Part shown: positions 63,320 to 64,000 of the stretch, in pieces
Layout of the letters: each line of letters opens with the position of its first letter
How positions within the stretch are numbered: the first letter of the stretch is position 1
Assembly: GCA_025963635.1 (NCBI GenBank)
Contig: JAOQAK010000080.1
Coordinates: 203,163 to 267,162 of the forward strand
Direction: 5' to 3'
From: Ferruginibacter sp.
GTDB lineage: Bacteria > Bacteroidota > Bacteroidia > Chitinophagales > Chitinophagaceae
DNA: 64,000 bases
Program-made: the position numbers and the translations under genes
Notes under the pieces: model-generated
The model's input: only the letters and a program-made list of their open reading frames with translations
Told to the model about the DNA's origin: nothing
The model's database searches: none

Positions 63320-64000
63320 ATGAAAAGAATTACCAGTTCAATTGTTTTGTTGTGCATATTCCAATTCAGCTTTGCCCAGAGCCTGCCGGCCAAATTGGAT
63401 ACGCTTATCTCGGCTTATGCAAAACTGCATAAATTCAATGGTTCGGTATTGGTAGAAAAGGGTGGAACTGTTTTACTGGATAAGGGATATGGTTATCGCA
63501 ATGCGGCTGAAAAAACATACAATGACAAACAAAGCATCTTCCAGTTAGGTTCTATCACGAAGCAATTTACATCCGCTATAATCTTAAAGTTGGAGGCCGA
63601 AGGTAAGCTGAGCGTAAAGGATAAGCTGAGTAAATATTTTCCACAATTTCCCAAAGCCGATAGTATCTCGATAGAGCAATTACTGACACATACGGCTGGC
63701 ATTTACAACTATACCAATAACAGGGATTTCATGAACAATGAAGTAACCAGGCCCGCAAACAGGGAAAAAATTATGGCCCTGTTTAAAGATAAACCGCTCG
63801 ACTTTTCGCCCGGAACCGGGTGGAATTATTCTAACAGCGGCTATTCTCTCCTGGGATATATTATTGAAGCGGTAACAAAGAAGCCATACGAACAGGTTGT
63901 TCGCAGTTATATTTTCACGCCCTTGCAAATGACGCACAGTGGCTTTGATTTTACCAATTTGAAAAGCAGGGATAAAACAAAAGGGTATTTCAAACTAAGT
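63320..64000 (+). CDS. Beta-lactamase-family serine hydrolase (start only, cut by window end)
   Basis: The frame from ATG 63320 runs to the window end, 227 codons. It has a signal peptide ending SFAQ. The SxxK motif is in GSITKQFTS (about residue 78) and YSNSGYSLLG has the YxN motif. This is the class C beta-lactamase / DD-peptidase fold. The C-terminal part, including the KTG-like motif, lies outside the window. Confidence 0.9.
   Translation, partial: MKRITSSIVLLCIFQFSFAQSLPAKLDTLISAYAKLHKFNGSVLVEKGGTVLLDKGYGYRNAAEKTYNDKQSIFQLGSITKQFTSAIILKLEAEGKLSVKDKLSKYFPQFPKADSISIEQLLTHTAGIYNYTNNRDFMNNEVTRPANREKIMALFKDKPLDFSPGTGWNYSNSGYSLLGYIIEAVTKKPYEQVVRSYIFTPLQMTHSGFDFTNLKSRDKTKGYFKLS

Overview
The window looks like a chromosomal piece of a Bacteroidota genome, most likely family Chitinophagaceae. 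The support is indirect but consistent: several genes are preceded by the Bacteroidota -7 promoter box TAnnTTTG(C), the miaB / sigma-54 activator / LptE-like / secG neighbourhood is typical of the phylum, many proteins are small secreted Bacteroidota families, and there is a large flexirubin/aryl-polyene type pigment locus. No rRNA, tRNA, CRISPR array, transposase or prophage was seen.

Layout. 0-5 kb: tail of an unknown gene, a secreted GH42 beta-galactosidase, a frame-disrupted aldose 1-epimerase and two small lipoproteins. 5-9 kb: a stand-alone NRPS-like enzyme (half condensation domain, adenylation, carrier, thioesterase with Cys nucleophile). 9-15 kb: esterase, M20 amidohydrolase, GNAT, RRM protein, nucleoid-associated protein, HAD phosphatase. 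15.5-18.1 kb: an alkylation-repair island (HTH-MGMT Ada, 2OG-Fe oxygenase, separate Ada-type zinc domain, AlkB). 19.1-37.4 kb: pigment locus, all on the plus strand: aromatic ammonia-lyase, FabG, three active ketosynthases, a chain-length-factor-like partner, a half-size ketosynthase, two ACPs, two hot-dog dehydratase-like proteins, a thioesterase, an O-methyltransferase, a halogenase-like flavoprotein, a CrtI-like oxidoreductase, and envelope functions (LpxL-like acyltransferase, NodB deacetylase, LolA, LolB-like lipoprotein). 38-47 kb, minus strand: mltG, secG, a TPR-like protein, LptE-like, sigma-54 activator, miaB, TauE-like, ppa, crcB. 47-52 kb: a two-component system with an outer-membrane barrel and two low-complexity secreted proteins. 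52-64 kb: corA, a decayed cytochrome b gene, a TonB-type receptor with an in-frame TGA, a secreted metallo-beta-lactamase-fold protein, a GlxA-type regulator, a tandem SRPBCC protein, a ParDE-like toxin-antitoxin pair and the start of a serine beta-lactamase-family hydrolase.

How it works together. The pigment locus can plausibly make 4-hydroxycinnamate (ammonia-lyase), extend it by a type II fatty-acid-like cycle to a conjugated polyene, decorate it (methyltransferase, halogenase-like enzyme, desaturase-like enzyme) and place it in the outer membrane. However, no darA/darB resorcinol genes and no dedicated aryl-acid ligase lie between the flanking housekeeping genes, so it is either an aryl-polyene locus or half of a split flexirubin pathway.

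The most unusual signals are two unrelated genes both interrupted at an A_AAA_AAA heptamer and both repaired by a -1 shift, several genes whose last codons and stop lie inside short intergenic repeats, and the Cys-nucleophile NRPS-like enzyme with only half a condensation domain.
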